From assembly GCA_015039315.1 (NCBI GenBank), contig WIDE01000069.1:1-64000 (forward strand): DNA of 64,000 bases. The letters are read 5' to 3'. This document shows, one piece after another, positions 36,491-49,250 of the stretch. Under the pieces are notes generated by a model. It did no database searches. It was not told the origin of the DNA and saw only the letters and a list, made by a program, of their open reading frames with translations. The DNA is from Clavulina sp. PMI_390 (Eukaryota; Basidiomycota; Agaricomycetes; Cantharellales; Hydnaceae). The stretch's first letter is position 1. Each line of letters begins with the position of its first letter. The position numbers and the translations under genes were made by a program.

Positions 36491-39400
36491 TCATTCGACT
36501 TTCGGCCTAAGCTCCTTCTTAATCTTCATTCGGCTCGCCACCCCAGACTTGAAGAACCCTTCCACCAAACCAGAAGCGGCAGTGACGGCGATCGCTCCGA
36601 GTTTAGTAGCGGGGTCTACTGCCACAATACCAATCGCGACAGACGCTTTCTTGAGGAAAAGCGCAGTGTCTGCGGCCGCACGGAATCCCGTCGCAATGTC
36701 GTCCTTCTCCCTCCACGCTCCACTTTCAGGGTAATCGAGTTCACTGGCATGCACCACCTGGGAGAGGACCATAGCGGCAAGGGCTGCTATAACTTCGAGG
36801 ACTGCAATCAACTTCCTACTCGCAGCACTCGAGCCGCTTTTATGAATCATCACGTGTGCGCCAAATGCCAGGAGATTGGCGCCGTAGATGGCCCACCTGG
36901 TAAAAGAGAGGTTGGTCACATTATGGGATTTATATATCAACCAACTGAGCACAATAATCCTTACCTTTCTTCTTGCCCAGGGGCGTCAGAATCCAACGGT
37001 AAAGCAACAACCTAGTAGCGAATGAGTTTAAGCCCTAGATTATATCAAAAAACTGCAATCATCATCGCTCACCGCTAAGACGGCTGTGATCACGGTCCCC
37101 ATCAGTGAGAAGGCTTCTGGCTCCGCCATCATGATGATATTAATTGCGCTATACGTTGTATAAAGGAATGACCCGGAGACTGACCGCGCATCGTGAGTGA
37201 TTGGTCAATTGCGCGGAACGATGAGAACGTTTATGTGAACTTACTAGCCACGAACTCCGCGAGATCCCGATAAGCGGCTTTTTCTGCAGAATCTACTACG
37301 CCAGACTTCGTCATACTCTGCACCCAACCATGTCAGTGGTGTCGTCGTATCACCGATACGAGGCAATGACACACGATCTGATTGGCCATCGCCGATCATA
37401 CGATACGGGTCAGATTGTAGTATAGATATCTGATTCATCGCCCGTCGTAGTTAGTCATGAAACGTGTCCGTAGATACTACTTGATTTAGTATATTTCTTC
37501 GTGTATTTAAAGCGGTTTAGCTAGTACCTAATCCAAAAAGTTATTCTACGCTATCGTCTACTCTAATAGTCCTAACGGACTCGTCGCTCCCGCTGCTGCT
37601 CAGCTCTAACAAGTGGTGCGCAGCTTGAGATACAATATGCTAGTCCTTACCTCGAAATTAATATTCATAACGCGCTCGGGGGGTCGACCAACGACGATAC
37701 GTGATGTTTCGACTGTCATGAATGCCAGAACGAAGGAAATGATGCTAAGAATGGAGGGCAGAGTGACTCCAAACTTGCGAAGGAGCCAGGAAAGGACGGG
37801 TATTTCGAGGGGTGCATTAAGGATCTCGTTAAGCCCAGTGAGTAAATCCTCACTGAGCTTCATGATACCTGCGAGAAGTTTTTTGAAAAACTGAATCACG
37901 GTGGAAATGAGCGCTCCACCAATTTGTTTGAATACATCAGCAATTGACACTCCTTCGCCTGACTTGACCGCGTCAATAAACACGTCAGCAATGGCCTTGA
38001 AGGTATCCCAGAAATCCTCTAGTGGAGGCTTCAGAAGGTCTTGCCAGATGGCCTTCAAGCTATCCACGGCTACGCCAACGGCGGACTTGCTGGTAGCGTC
38101 TTGAGCACCATGCTCAAAATGGTACAAGCCATACGACTCCTTGACGCCGGCACCAGACTGAGCCTTATCTGCGGATGCTTTCTCCCTCTTCTCCGCCAGT
38201 TTTGGCGGAAGCTTAAGGTTGAGCCACCCAAGCGCATTCTATGACCGTGAAAAGGGGCCAGAAACCAGTGACAAAAGTTTTGAGACTATTGCAACCTGGA
38301 GGACTATGTAGCATTAGACACACCTTCTCGAACCTCGCGAAGGCCGCATCGATGGATTCGCGTTTCGTAGCGACTCGATTAGCGGCAAAATCCAGACCTT
38401 TAGTAACCATTTGCTGTATCGACTTCGCGGTGGCGGAGATAGATTCAAAGTCAAGGAGCGACTTGAGGCCATTCCAAAGCATGTGCGCTCCTTCCCCTAT
38501 GGCATGGCCAATAGCGACCAGAGCCTTACATACAGCCTCCTTGCAGTCGAGCACGAATGCCCATGCCTTTCCGGCGATCTCGCAGACGAAGTGCCAGGTA
38601 TCTCGTAGCTTCTTGATGACGAGCTGGCCTATCGCAGTCAAGCGTTGCTTCACAGAAGAGAAAAAGTCCCAGACAACACGGTGGAACGAGGCTCCGTCAT
38701 GAGTCTCAAGAATTGAAGACGGGGCATGGAACACATCCTTGGCGGAGCTACTCTTCGGCGCTACTTTTTCCAGGTCTTTGTGAACTTCGCAGAGCTTCAA
38801 GAGCGTTTTTGACGTGCTCCGAGCGTCTTCTTCGCTCAAATGGACTCCTTTAACGAAGCTGGCCCCATCTGCAGTCTTCACCTTGCGAACGTCGCTCTCA
38901 GTTGACAGCATGGCCCTCAGACGATCGAAAATTTTCTGTGAGGGGTCGACAGACGCTGGAGATCCAAGAACACATGAAGCTCGATCTGCCGGGATGGAAG
39001 GAGGGTCGGCTAGAGTAAAGGTCGGCACACCCAGATCGTCGGTTGGGGATACAATAGTAAGCACGCCGCGGAAGTTTGTCTCCACGGGGGTGGGAGTTTT
39101 GTCGACCACTTTCTCAACCCCGTTGACCAGTGCAAAGATGGGTCTCGATGCCGAGAGTAGATACTTCGCAAATGCTGCCGGTCTATCCTTCCCGTTCTCT
39201 TGTCCCGCCGTAGTGATCTGCACGCGACTAACATATGCTTTGACCTCGCTGACATCGCCCGGGGCTTTCACAAGAAGCGGGATACGCTCCCACATCCCGG
39301 ATGCAACAGCGTGTTGCAGCATCGCTACCTCTCTCTCCTTGTTCAGAACAATGAGAGTTTGGGAGTTGAGCGCCGGATGAAGAAGGGGAACATAGTCCAC

Positions 39401-40696
39401 AACATGGGAAGAGGAATCAAGGAGCGGCACAGGATCTCCGTGAAGCTCGCAGTCTGCCCCGAGGTCGCTCATCGTTGCGCGCTGATATGCAAGGCTACCA
39501 TCACTGGTCTTGAACCAGGCAGTGAACTCCCATCCGCTGGACTGAGCAATCGTCAACTCATTCGCTTGCTGGAACATAGGATGGGTCGAAAGACAGCGAG
39601 GCTCGCTATTAGTCCGCCCCATTTCGTCGCTTGTAATTAGGAACAAACCTCCCTTCCCAATCAGGAGGAAATTAGTCTCGCCACCTGGGCCTAGAGCGGA
39701 CGGAGGAAACAAAAAAGGCGCGATACTGCAAGGGGCAGCATCTAGGACATCGGTGATCAGCAAATTCTCGCATGCACGAAACAACTCAAAGGTGATGCTT
39801 ACGTGGTGGGAAACTGATCTCCTTATGGTAACGGCCGTTCAGGTCGCGGGCAGTATTCATGAAAATGAGTTTGACGTCCTGGTGCACATCCTTATTTAAA
39901 ATAGCCAGTCCTTCGCCAACGGCCTCACTTTGGTGACTGTCAAGTAGCGTTCGTCAGCCCCACGGCAGGAATATGCCATGAGATGAACTCACCGTCCACC
40001 CGAGACGTCCAAGACTCCTTTCGAAACCTGAGCAATTCCGAGATCGTCGCTCCATTCCCATTTCGAGCCTAAAGGCGTGATCCTTGCAACCTGGATAGTG
40101 GTCAAATGTAACCATACAGTCATAAACGTGGGTCAAATACAAACCTTTGCATCATTCTGGGCGAGGCCATCACCATTACGATATATGGCAACAAGTAAAG
40201 GCCAGCTCTCGGAGTCGGGTTTGTTCTACGAAAAGCTTCTATGTAGGCGCATTCATCTACGAATCCGATCAGGGAAACTCACTATGTGTAGTCTGCTAAC
40301 GTGAATCTTGGATAAATTGTCGTGGTTTTGAAGCACTTTTGCTCGAAAGGCAGCATCGGCACCAAGCAGTTCAGAGACAGTGAAAGGGCTTAGCACGGTC
40401 ACTGAAGTTCCTTGCTCGGCTGTATGCGAGCTCAGCACTAAGAATATTACACTCCCATGCTGAGCAACTGCGAAGGACTCGACAGCTCCAAGGCCCAGTT
40501 TGGCCGAGACGTCGACTGGAAGGAATGTCCCACTTATGTCACGTTTGAACGCCCTAAGTTTCTTGTCGCTTCCTATGGCGAATAGCAGAGGATTTTTGTT
40601 TTTGTCTAGGACGGACCCGATATGAAAGGTTGTGTCGAACGCGGACGCAGGTAGGTGGTGAAGGAGAAGTTCGCTATCAACGTGGATATGCGCCAT
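36491..40696 (-). CDS. Large uncharacterised protein, beta-rich N-terminus and hydrophobic C-terminus
   Basis: A multi-exon gene of roughly a thousand residues starting MAHIHVDSELLLHHLP. The N-terminal half has repeated short beta-strand phrases of propeller type (LLFAIGSDKKLRAFKRD, WPLLVAIYRNGDGLAQND, TNFLLIGKGGLFLITSD, GSLAYQRATMSDLGAD). A long exon (38213 to about 39760) moves into helical sequence, and the next block (37606-38127) has amphipathic and hydrophobic helices such as PLEIPVLSWLLRKFGVTLPS followed by a membrane-like run. The last exons encode MGTVITAVLAVVALPLDSD, RWAIYGANLLAFGAHVM, and AVLEVIAALAAMVLSQVVHA, further likely membrane segments. I do not recognise the family by name; similar large hypothetical proteins occur in fungi. 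It is transcribed away from the P47-like gene across a 1.2-kb spacer. Function unknown; exact exon borders approximate. Confidence 0.7.
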
Positions 40697-41893
40697 TGCC
40701 GACAATTGGGGAAGCTGGAGTCCTGAACCATTCCCCCATGGTCCATTTTGTAGGGGCCGATCGAACCAGCCCGTACTTCAGCGGATCGCAAAGTCCGCCA
40801 CTCGTTCAAGTTCGCATTCGGTTCATATGCAGTAGCCACGCATCTCTTTGCTTAGCCGAGCTGCGGCCAAAGGCAGAGTTCCAACAACGAGGTGTTTTCG
40901 CGACCCGAAGAAAATAATGATCAGCAGTAATTTAGATCGCAGGATATGACAGAGAGGAAGGAGCCTACTCTCAACCGAGTATGGATCTGGAGGACACAGG
41001 TTTCTTACGTGCTCCGAGGTAAGGCAATGTTCCATTGGAGGACGAAATTGCACCGCATACCTTCTATGAAGGCCGCCCCTGAGCATAGAGAAAACTCGAA
41101 GATGAAAGGTCTCTGGCGACGAGCACGTGACATCGCGGGGGCAGTTCCAAGCACACTTGATACAGCCCACCTTCGCATTCGTTCTTACTGAGAGGCAGCT
41201 CTTGAGCGAGTGGAGCTGGTCTGAAGAAGGTCTATGATCCTTCTCCCAATAGTGAAATCCTTGAAACTGTCAGTGTCATCCTAGCGGCCAGAGAGTTCGC
41301 CTCAGTTGGAACGCTCCCCCGTAACCTCCCGGTCGTCAATGATAAGAGCCTATACATGTGGTGATTTTTATGTGGCTGGATGACTGATTGAATCTTTTAC
41401 TCTCCGCGGATGCTTGTTTCCGGCTTGATATCTCAATCGTCCGAAAAAGCATTGCTCGTGGGCAACCGCCATCTCTCGCCCGCTCACTCTCCCTTCTGAG
41501 AATACCTATTGTACAGGTAATTTCCGCTTAAGATCAAAAGGGGAGCATCAAAAACATATTCGGTTCCCAGAATGAGGCAACATCTCTCTGATCTACAGAT
41601 TTATCATCTTCATAGAACAACCCGTAAACTCGTCTTCTCAGCTTTACTTCGTTACAGCAGAAACACCGCTATCGCTTATGGTGCTCCTGATCCTCATTAA
41701 GGGACAAGTCTTCTTCATCACTACGGCACCGACTCTCCGCTCCTTCCAGGAGGCCTTGTCCCCATCTGCCCAAACAGACTATTTATGAACCTCCCACTCG
41801 ACCACATCCTGGACAGAGCCGTGACCTCACTCCCCTCCCACAAGCATTCAGCCAATTCTTCCTTGAGAAGTAAGACCCTACATAGCTATCCCA
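40697..41893. other. Divergent intergenic region of the orphan pair
   Basis: A 1.2-kb spacer between two start codons facing away from each other. It should contain both promoters. No RNA gene or clear TATA box was recognised, and the open frames here (up to about 115 codons) show no motif. Confidence 0.5.
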
Positions 41894-44606
41894 ATGTCCG
41901 ATATCGAGCGCAAGGATACTAAACTATTCGGACATGACCAGGTGAGAGGGTTTGTTCCCTTGTAACCTTGTAGAATGGTTTTGATTGACTGCATGGCCGA
42001 TCCGCCTAAAATGCTTCCAGATCACAGTCGTCACTCAACGGGCTATCAACCAGCAACTAGTCTATTATCATGGGATCGCTCGTGACCAGCTCAAGATGAA
42101 CGAGGTCCGAGTTCGTGAAGGCGCGAAGCCATCCGAAGTCGAATGGCCTCAGCTCGCGCATTGGAAAACTGAGGCTCTACCGAAGCTTTCTCCTCCTAAA
42201 ATAGGGTCAGTTTATCTGAATCATTGATCATGACTGCGCGACTGCTCATCCCACTCTCCTGCTACCACGATCGCTACATAGGCCAGATGGAAAGCCCAAG
42301 AAGGGAGACTGGTGGTCGTATGTCACTAGCTCTTCACACCTTACCTCGGTTGATGACCCCTTGTCGACGTGACTTATTAGCAAAATCGATGCCGAGATGG
42401 ACCCTCCGGTTGTTCAATTGAGCGTTGAGGCGAATGAACAGACGATGATCTACTGGACCCTTCGCTTAAAGGTCAGTATCTCCCATCAAATATCCATACT
42501 TAGACTCTTATATTTCTTTGCAGTCTGGCATATTCCAATACCTTGTTATTGATGACGGTGAACTCTTGTATGCTCTATGGTTTCGTCATGGATTCGTTTT
42601 TCACTGACTAATCCACATACTATGTTTTAGGGAAGGCAAGATGCCGATCCAAGACTGGACCTACACATTTCGCACCAACTTGAATTTCAGAGCTACGGAC
42701 AAAGATGTAATTGTTCAAGCTGCCCGTGAAAGACTTGGGAAAGCGACTCTTGAAGACTTTTCCATCCAACGTTTGATGATGGATATTACAGGTATGCTGT
42801 CCCATTAAAGCGATATAACGGTGCGATTGTTGACCATCGGTGTACTGACGACATGGGCCGACCGGAACTCTGTAGACTCTTCGATTCTTTCTCCTGTCAA
42901 AGGAGAGATGACAAAGATGTCTCCAGAACTTGGTGATAACGCCATCGCTCTATTCCAAGGATTTGTGCTTCAGTATATGAAAGCCCAGCAAGGTCACGAA
43001 CACGCTATCCTTGGTTACGCTCTTAAAGCCAAGACAACAAAAAATCAAGGCGCTAAGGCAACAATTACCCCCACCAAACTCTCATTCACAAACCTGGCGT
43101 ACTCCCCCAGCGACCATCCCTCAAACTATAACGGAGCTGGCAACATGCTCGTGTACCTTCAGATGGTGCGTGATATAATGCCTAGTTTTTGTGGCGTAGT
43201 CAATCCTGGCACCTCCCGCTTTGCATACTAGGGAGATGATGACATATTATTATATAGACAGGTGATCCTGAGAAGAAACCATGGCCGGTTGAAGCATTTA
43301 AGCAGTCCGTGAGTGGCAGCTCTGTTCTTGACGATCCTTCGGTCTGGCTGATACGGCGCATTATTATTAGGCTAACTGTAAGCGCTCATCCTCCCTTGAT
43401 TATGGTATACACATTTATCTTCACGTTCTGTAAAGGGGTACCTACACCTAACTCCTCGGGCGTGATTTGGGATGGCGCTCTAGCTCTCTCCAGACAAAGT
43501 ACGCAGTTTTTTTTTCTTACCAAATTTGGGCAATTGAATAATAAAATGATATTCTCCTGATCGTAGTCTTCCTTGAGAGTTGGCTCCTTGCTAGGCTTGA
43601 ACCTATTAATCGTAGCACCACCTGCGTACCGGATTGTGCTTGGGAAGGTTCGGGTCTGAATATCTTGTACCATTTTTGGGCGACGATGGGCGTCGACCAC
43701 TCCAAAAAAGCCTCTTTGGTAAGTGCGAGCGTTTTGATCTCTATCACCTGAAAGGACTGAAGCATGGCGGATAGGATGTGAAGTCTGGAAAGTGGATCCG
43801 TGATAAGAGCTCGCGACCGGTTCAGGAGGGATTACGTTACTACTATAAGTTTGACGAACAGTCCGACGATCCCGACGGCGCTTGGCATACGACAATGGAC
43901 TCCTCCACCCTCAACGAGGTTTTCATACCTATCGGCTTGGGATCAGATGGTAAATGCGCTATCAGGTGGGTCACTGCTCGGGAGTGAGCGTGTGACCAGA
44001 TACTCAAACCTCTTTGCTGCAGACTTAAAGGCAAGACTGAGGTGAAGAACTACTTGAACTTTGACCGTGAGCGAGTCAATACCTACGCAATACCACAATA
44101 CTGCACTCTTCTAACTGATCTTGAATGCCGCTCCCAGTGACACCAACAAGGTATGCCCGCTGAGCATATCGAATCACTCAACATCAGGCTCACAATATAT
44201 AAACTAGATCAACGCATTGGCTATCCTGGGAGATCAAAATTGTTTTTGACGGAGTGGCAGACGGACGATTGAAGATTGATGTTCAAATACCCACAGATCT
44301 CAAACCCCAGAGCTCGAACGATGAGGGAATTTTTGACAGCGGCCGACTTTCCGACTTCGATGCCACGTTCAACAAAACTCTGGGGGTCATCAAAACCCGT
44401 TTACAGTCCCTCAAAACAGATCTCGAGAGTGTTTTTGACGACAAATGGTCATTCGTGTTTAGTGGAGCAAAAACCTTCTTTATTGACCGATGCCAGTTCA
44501 ATCAGTGAGTAGTCACAAGGAATCTATCGAATCAACTTTTCTTGCTGATATGCTGTCAAATAATAGGGAAGGGGACCTCCTTGCTGACTTGAAGTACAAG
44601 AGCTGA
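41894..44606 (+). CDS. Uncharacterised protein, weakly TULIP/P47-like
   Basis: Many short exons starting 41894-41941 (MSDIERKDTKLFGHDQ) and then 42021 onward. Recognisable blocks are ITVVTQRAINQQLVYYH, SKIDAEMDPPVVQLSVEA, SGIFQYLVIDDGELL, IQDWTYTFRTNLNFRATDK, KLSFTNLAYSPSDHPSNYN, GVIWDGALALSRQ, VFLESWLLARLEPINR and a closing WEIKIVFDGVADGRLKIDVQ with an extended helical tail to DLKYKS-stop. The start, the VFLESWLLARLEPIN helix and the final amphipathic beta stretch recall the P47 type of the TULIP lipid-binding fold; this is a weak resemblance from memory, not proof. Several splice junctions keep frame (for example after HDQ and before EGDLLADL). No signal peptide. It is the divergent partner of the large orphan gene. 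Confidence 0.65.
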
Positions 44607-44966
44607 GCAGTGAAATCAGCAGCCGTGCGAATCTCTCCCGTATCCACCGCGGGTCTCATTCTCCGTCCCGACGTATTATCAAATCCTCCTGGTGTCATAT
44701 ATGCAGTCTCATCTAATGAGATAAGCTCTGGTCCTTGTTGATGGTATTATCAATATCCCGTCGCATGCATGAACCCGAGTTGGAAACGGAGACACCTGAG
44801 GCGCAGGTTTATGGGTAGTGACATTGCCAGCGACTATCACATCACAGACAGGGCCTGAAGCCCAAAGAGAGCTTAAGCTAGGTCAGATTAAAGGTGTCCA
44901 CTAGTATCAACTGTCAACAATGTTATCCGAGGCGTAAGCACTATTTACCTGTCCTCAAGGCAGCTA
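44607..44966. other. Convergent 3' spacer
   Basis: Separates the ends of the P47-like gene and the SDR pseudogene. No coding signal seen. Confidence 0.5.
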
Positions 44967-45699
44967 CTACGGGCACCTATTTCCATCCTCACGATTAAAA
45001 TGGCCTGTTGATTCCATCTTCACCTGATGCAGAGTCTTATACAGGCCGCTGACTGAATCTGACACTTCCACAATAGCATACGGGCGATCCATATCTGTCT
45101 TCACCCAGTTGTGAACCAACGCGATCACAATTATACCTTTCGACTTGACGTCGAGCGACTCATGCACAGTAAGTATGTTCAGCGCAACCTTGGTAATGGC
45201 ACAAGGTGTGCAGAACGCGCTGTTACGCGATGGAGCCCATTTGCACGCCAGCTCCTCACAAGAGCCCACGCGAGACGAAATGTTCGCAAATATACTGTCA
45301 TTGTGGAGGCGGCGAAGAAGGGCATTGACAACCGTGGCAGGGCCATAAACGTGCACGGTGAGGTGCTTCGTAAGTTCCTCGAGAGTGGGATTCATGGTGG
45401 TTTGTTGGGGCCGGGTGGCCATGCCTGCGTTGTTGATTAGATAGTCAATCGTAGCACCACCTCCAAGGGTGTTAGTGACGACTTCTCCAAACTGGACAAT
45501 GGAATGGACACCACCAATATCGCATTCGAGTATGTTGATTATGGACTGGATGCAGGACTTTTATGGCAGGGAGAGGATCATGGGGTTTGGAGCCGTCACG
45601 AGCGGAAGCGATGATGGTATTGCTTGGGATAATGCATAGCTGGCGCACCCACTCAAGGCCAAGGCCGCAATTGGTGCCAGTCACGAAGTAAATCGGCAT
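44967..45699 (-). pseudogene. Short-chain dehydrogenase, frameshifted
   Basis: The N-terminus MPIYFVTGTNCGLGLEWV has the SDR glycine motif (TGxxxGLG), followed by TIIASARDGSK. Near 45560, after DPLPAIK, the reading frame changes: the expected continuation (INILECDIGG, FGEVVTNTLGGG, LINNAGMATRP) is in another frame, and no GT-AG intron of workable length fits. An AAAA run marks the place. Downstream ISSRVGS holds the catalytic Ser region, but at the catalytic Tyr the sequence is CAITK (TGT codon) instead of YxxxK, and the HPGWVKTDMG motif has become VHNWVKTDMD. It belonged to the C-factor-like fungal SDR group. A sequencing error could explain the shift, not the lost Tyr. Confidence 0.7.
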
Positions 45700-46201
45700 A
45701 GTATACGATGGATATATGAGGAATTTGGCGAGTTGAAGGAGGAGGCGGAGTAGGGCAAATCTCCAGCGGAAAACAACTTGCAAGGGGGGCTGCTAGGGCG
45801 CGTGATGAGACTACATCAAAGAAAGTTTTTCTTGAAGGGATAAAGTAGGTCACAGTTGACGACGTCGACGAGGAACATGATGGTGCAACTGAGTGCCAAA
45901 TAAATGAGGAAAATAGAGGTGACATCCAATCAATGGGCCTTTGAGAACCAATGCAACATGTTAGGTGGTAGAATCAAGCGACTAATAATTCAGATGGTTG
46001 CGCAATTATCGTATTCATAAATCCATCTACAACGCTCGATATCATTTTCTAAACGTGAGGAAGATCGTTAGTATCGGGGATCGAGTGAACATATGCTCCA
46101 GGGGCAAAACATAAGGGAACACAATCCCCCCCGCAGAAAGGAGTTCCGAAAGGGCATGAGCATAAAGCAATGAGGAACACTTACCTCTAAAGTCTAACGA
46201 A
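45700..46201. other. Intergenic region
   Basis: Between the SDR pseudogene start and the end of the TTL-like gene, both on the minus strand. No gene seen. Confidence 0.5.
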
Positions 46202-47865
46202 TCATCGGCTCCATCCTTCTGCCCCCCGCACCGACACACTGAGGCACTTGTAAAGTCCATGTCTCGTGGCTCCAACCTTCCACTCGCCAGTGTTGTCGTC
46301 AACATCTTTGGTTGGCACGCTGAAAAAGGGGGCAACACAAGCTTTGCACACGCCGGAGAACATAGATTCCAATATCCACTGCAACCGTGCCCCAGTGAGC
46401 TCAATCGCAGGTTCGGCATTGAGTTCAAGCAAGCTGATAGTGAATTTCGGCAGGTCTTTCTGAGTGCTTGGAGGGGTGTGGGAGACAAGAAGATCAGCCC
46501 CGAACAGCTCGAAGGCATTTGGAAGTGTCTGTGGGATAAATGGTGAGAAAACGGAAGGGAGGGAGGGGTTGAGCGATGGCGTACCTGGAAGTGAACAGAT
46601 GATTCCAAAGCGGCGCGGAATGTATCTGCCAACGTCTCATAGACAAGCCGAGTTATGAGATCGACATCTTCTTGGGTGAGTGTATTACTCTCTTCGACTG
46701 TGGAAGATAAAATGGGCGATCCAACCATTTCAGATAACAAACGGACGTTGTCATTTGGATCGGGGTTATCTGATGTGGGCGTTTGGAGGGAAGTATTCGT
46801 GAGATGTGCGGTAAGGTCTAGCTCTGTGGACGAGCCGTCCTCGTCCACGTCGCGTTTGGGGGGCTTATATGAGGCACCAGCAAAGAGGGCGAGGAAGTGT
46901 GGGTTAACAAACACCTCGAGTGCGCCGGAAGCAATGCAATAAGCGCGTATGTGGAACTGCCGGGCGGAACAGTGAGCACAAATGATCGCCAACCTCGGAA
47001 TGTATACTTGCCTTCCGACCAGCCGCCGGAGAGCTCGAGGGCGTTGCGGAACCAACAAACCGGCTAGGATCCAATAGCAACGGGGCGCTCAAATATTCCT
47101 ATGAGGGCTTAGTTAGCTTGCTGTATGCGAAGTGCCTAATAAACGCTTGCCTGGATAACGAAATGGCGCAGTTGTGAGGCAATGACATTTGTATCCACCC
47201 CAGGCTTCTCGGCCAAATGTTCTTGTTCCTCATTGTCTTCATCTTCCTCATCCTCTTCGAACGACTCGAATATTTCCACCAAAGCCTCAACACTGTCGAA
47301 CAATCGAATGCCCTGTCCACGATCGCTCATCGACGGCTTGAGGATAAACCACTTGCGTTCCTCGCTAGGAGCCTCTTCGTTTTCGTCCAGAAGTTGCCTC
47401 AGCTCGTATAGTTCGTCTGACCACATCTCATCGAGCTCATCAGCGAAGGAGATGTCAATCGACCAAGTTTGTGGCAGGGATCCATGGCGGGAGAGAAAGG
47501 CATCAGGATGCTTGGTCGTATAGGAGGTTATGCATTGGTTCAAAAAGTGTTTGCGGATGAGACTCTTGCGAATGGTATAAGACGACGAGAGGACCTGGTA
47601 CCAACAAATATTAGTTGTGGACACGGATTGGAGTTGGGAGAGAGAGACGTATACGCACAGTTTTGGGATACCGAAGAGTCAGTTCATGGGACAAGGAGTC
47701 ATATGTAGACCACTGAAGGAATGGTCCAGCAGGACTTTGTTCTTGCGGATGATCATCAGATTCGCTCAGCTGCAAATCAGGAAAGTTTTCGTTCAGGGCA
47801 TTTTTGATGAGGCTTGAGGCGAGCGGCGCCGCTGGAAAGGAAGACCATGCAGTAAATCCAGGCAT
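46202..47865 (-). CDS. Tubulin-tyrosine-ligase-like ATP-grasp protein
   Basis: Minus-strand gene of at least five exons starting MPGFTAWSSFPAAPLAS. The ATP-grasp core of the TTL family is visible: KWFILKPSMSDRGQGIRLF (ATP-binding), then an acidic insert (FEEDEEDEDNEEQE), HFVIQEYLSAPLLLDPSRF, RGWRSFVLTVPPGSSTYAL, and LLELNAEPAIELTGARLQWI with the metal-binding Glu and Asn. The protein ends at a TGA after GWSR. Fungal members (Pby1-like) are often linked to P-bodies; ligase substrate and activity are not established, and the acceptor might be tubulin or another protein. Length about 500 residues, near the family norm. The coding strand matches its neighbours. Function within the locus is not suggested by context. 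Confidence 0.85.
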
Positions 47866-48109
47866 TTATATAAACGAATCTGTCCAAGATCGATCGCTGA
47901 AAGCAGAAAAGCGGAGGAATGATTGAGAGCTCATTGCGAAATGACATGTCACACATTGGCCAGCACGGCGAACACAATGTTCCAGTTGACTCAGAAAAAA
48001 GGTAGCGGTAGTAGACATACATAGCATAGAACACAAAAGCAAACAGTGCTATGGTACAATGTGTGATCCTTTTTGTTGCATTTTAAAAGTCAGCATAAAA
48101 CACGACGTC

Positions 48110-49179
48110 TCAGCCGACCACACTTCCGAATCCGGTCAAAAGGCCGTCAAGCGTGGCCGCAGGAACTCTCGTGTTCTTGCCCTTCAGAGCCGTTACTGCA
48201 GCCTGGACAGGCGACGTTGTGGGACCAGTTGATAGCGATCGTGTAGGAGGCACGATCGCCTGGGCTGTGGCCTTGGGAAGACCCTGCTGCTGGATGAGCT
48301 GGAAGGAGCCGCGCGAGGGGGCAGAGTCATCGTTGATCTCGCGCCAGATACCACCAATGGCACCATCACCAAATAAGCCCTGGTAACGCCAAGACCATGT
48401 TCTGCCCCCAACGTTGTACGTTTTCGTGATATCAACGTCGTTGCTCGCAGCGACAGTGCCTTTGAGGGTGAAAGGACCGATACTATCCGTCCCGGTGCCC
48501 GTAATAGCATACGGCCCAGCAGCCTGGTAAGGAACTGAATCGTCGAGAGAGATTGTGAAATTCATGGGGCCGTCTTTCTGGCTGACGTTGTTGGCATATT
48601 GGTATGTGCCAGACCTACGAGCAAACGCGGATATGAGGATCGGGCGAGAACGTGAAATACAGCCCATAGTAGCGCGTACCATTGGCCCTCGATAGGATGG
48701 TGCGGCTTCTCGGCCGGAGGAGCAGCAACACCTGATAGAACCCATTGACCGTATTGCGCAGAACCCTGTCCCCATCCCCCAGAGAACTGATAGATGCGAC
48801 CTTTCGGCTCGAGGCGCTTTCCTACGTACTTCCATGCGACATTTGAATTCGAGTTGATATATTGCTTGATGAAGCGGACCTCGTCGCCCTTGAGGATGCC
48901 GGCGATCGCGAACTATCAAAAGCACCTCAGCTCCGAGGCGCTATCACGCGAAATAAGAGACAAGGGGACTCACTGAACCTGGGTGATCAGCACCAGAGCC
49001 CTGAATGGTGCTGTCTGCCTCGTTGATAGTCACATTGAATTTGGGCATCGTGCCATCATCGCTGAGGGAGCTCCACGCAGAATAACTATCCGAGAGGTGA
49101 TCAGACTCGCAGCGGTAGCGATTTATGCTGGAGCAACAAACGTGTAGAAGCCTCCAAGATCAACTGTGACGGTAGACAT
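48110..49179 (-). CDS. Uncharacterised two-repeat beta-rich protein, paralogue A
   Basis: Four exons (49179-49142, 49085-48974, 48912-48680, 48614-48110) give 295 residues, starting MSTVTVDLGGFYT. The protein holds two diverged copies of a domain of about 110 residues. Each has a GxDxxGxFxIxG block (GADHPGSFAIAG and GTDSIGPFTLKG), then an xKxY block, then W-x-Y-x-G (WKYVG, WSWRYQG) and a GGxW block (GGWGQG, GGIW). Such a pattern suggests a beta-barrel or calycin-like fold; this is inference. A proline/threonine-rich linker leads to a short helical C-terminus (LDGLLTGFGSVVG). No signal peptide. The closest relative in the window is the divergent gene at 50519-51578, which has the same 38-nt first exon and equivalent intron positions. 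Confidence 0.8.
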
Positions 49180-49242
49180 GTTTTGAAGGATGCTGAGAAT
49201 TGGAAAGATCTGTTGAAGGTCAAGGCCGCTGATCTTGGAACC

Positions 49243-49250
49243 CTATATAG
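49243..49250 (-). promoter_or_regulatory. TATA-like box of paralogue A
   Basis: CTATATAG, about 65 bases before the ATG of the minus-strand gene. Confidence 0.4.
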
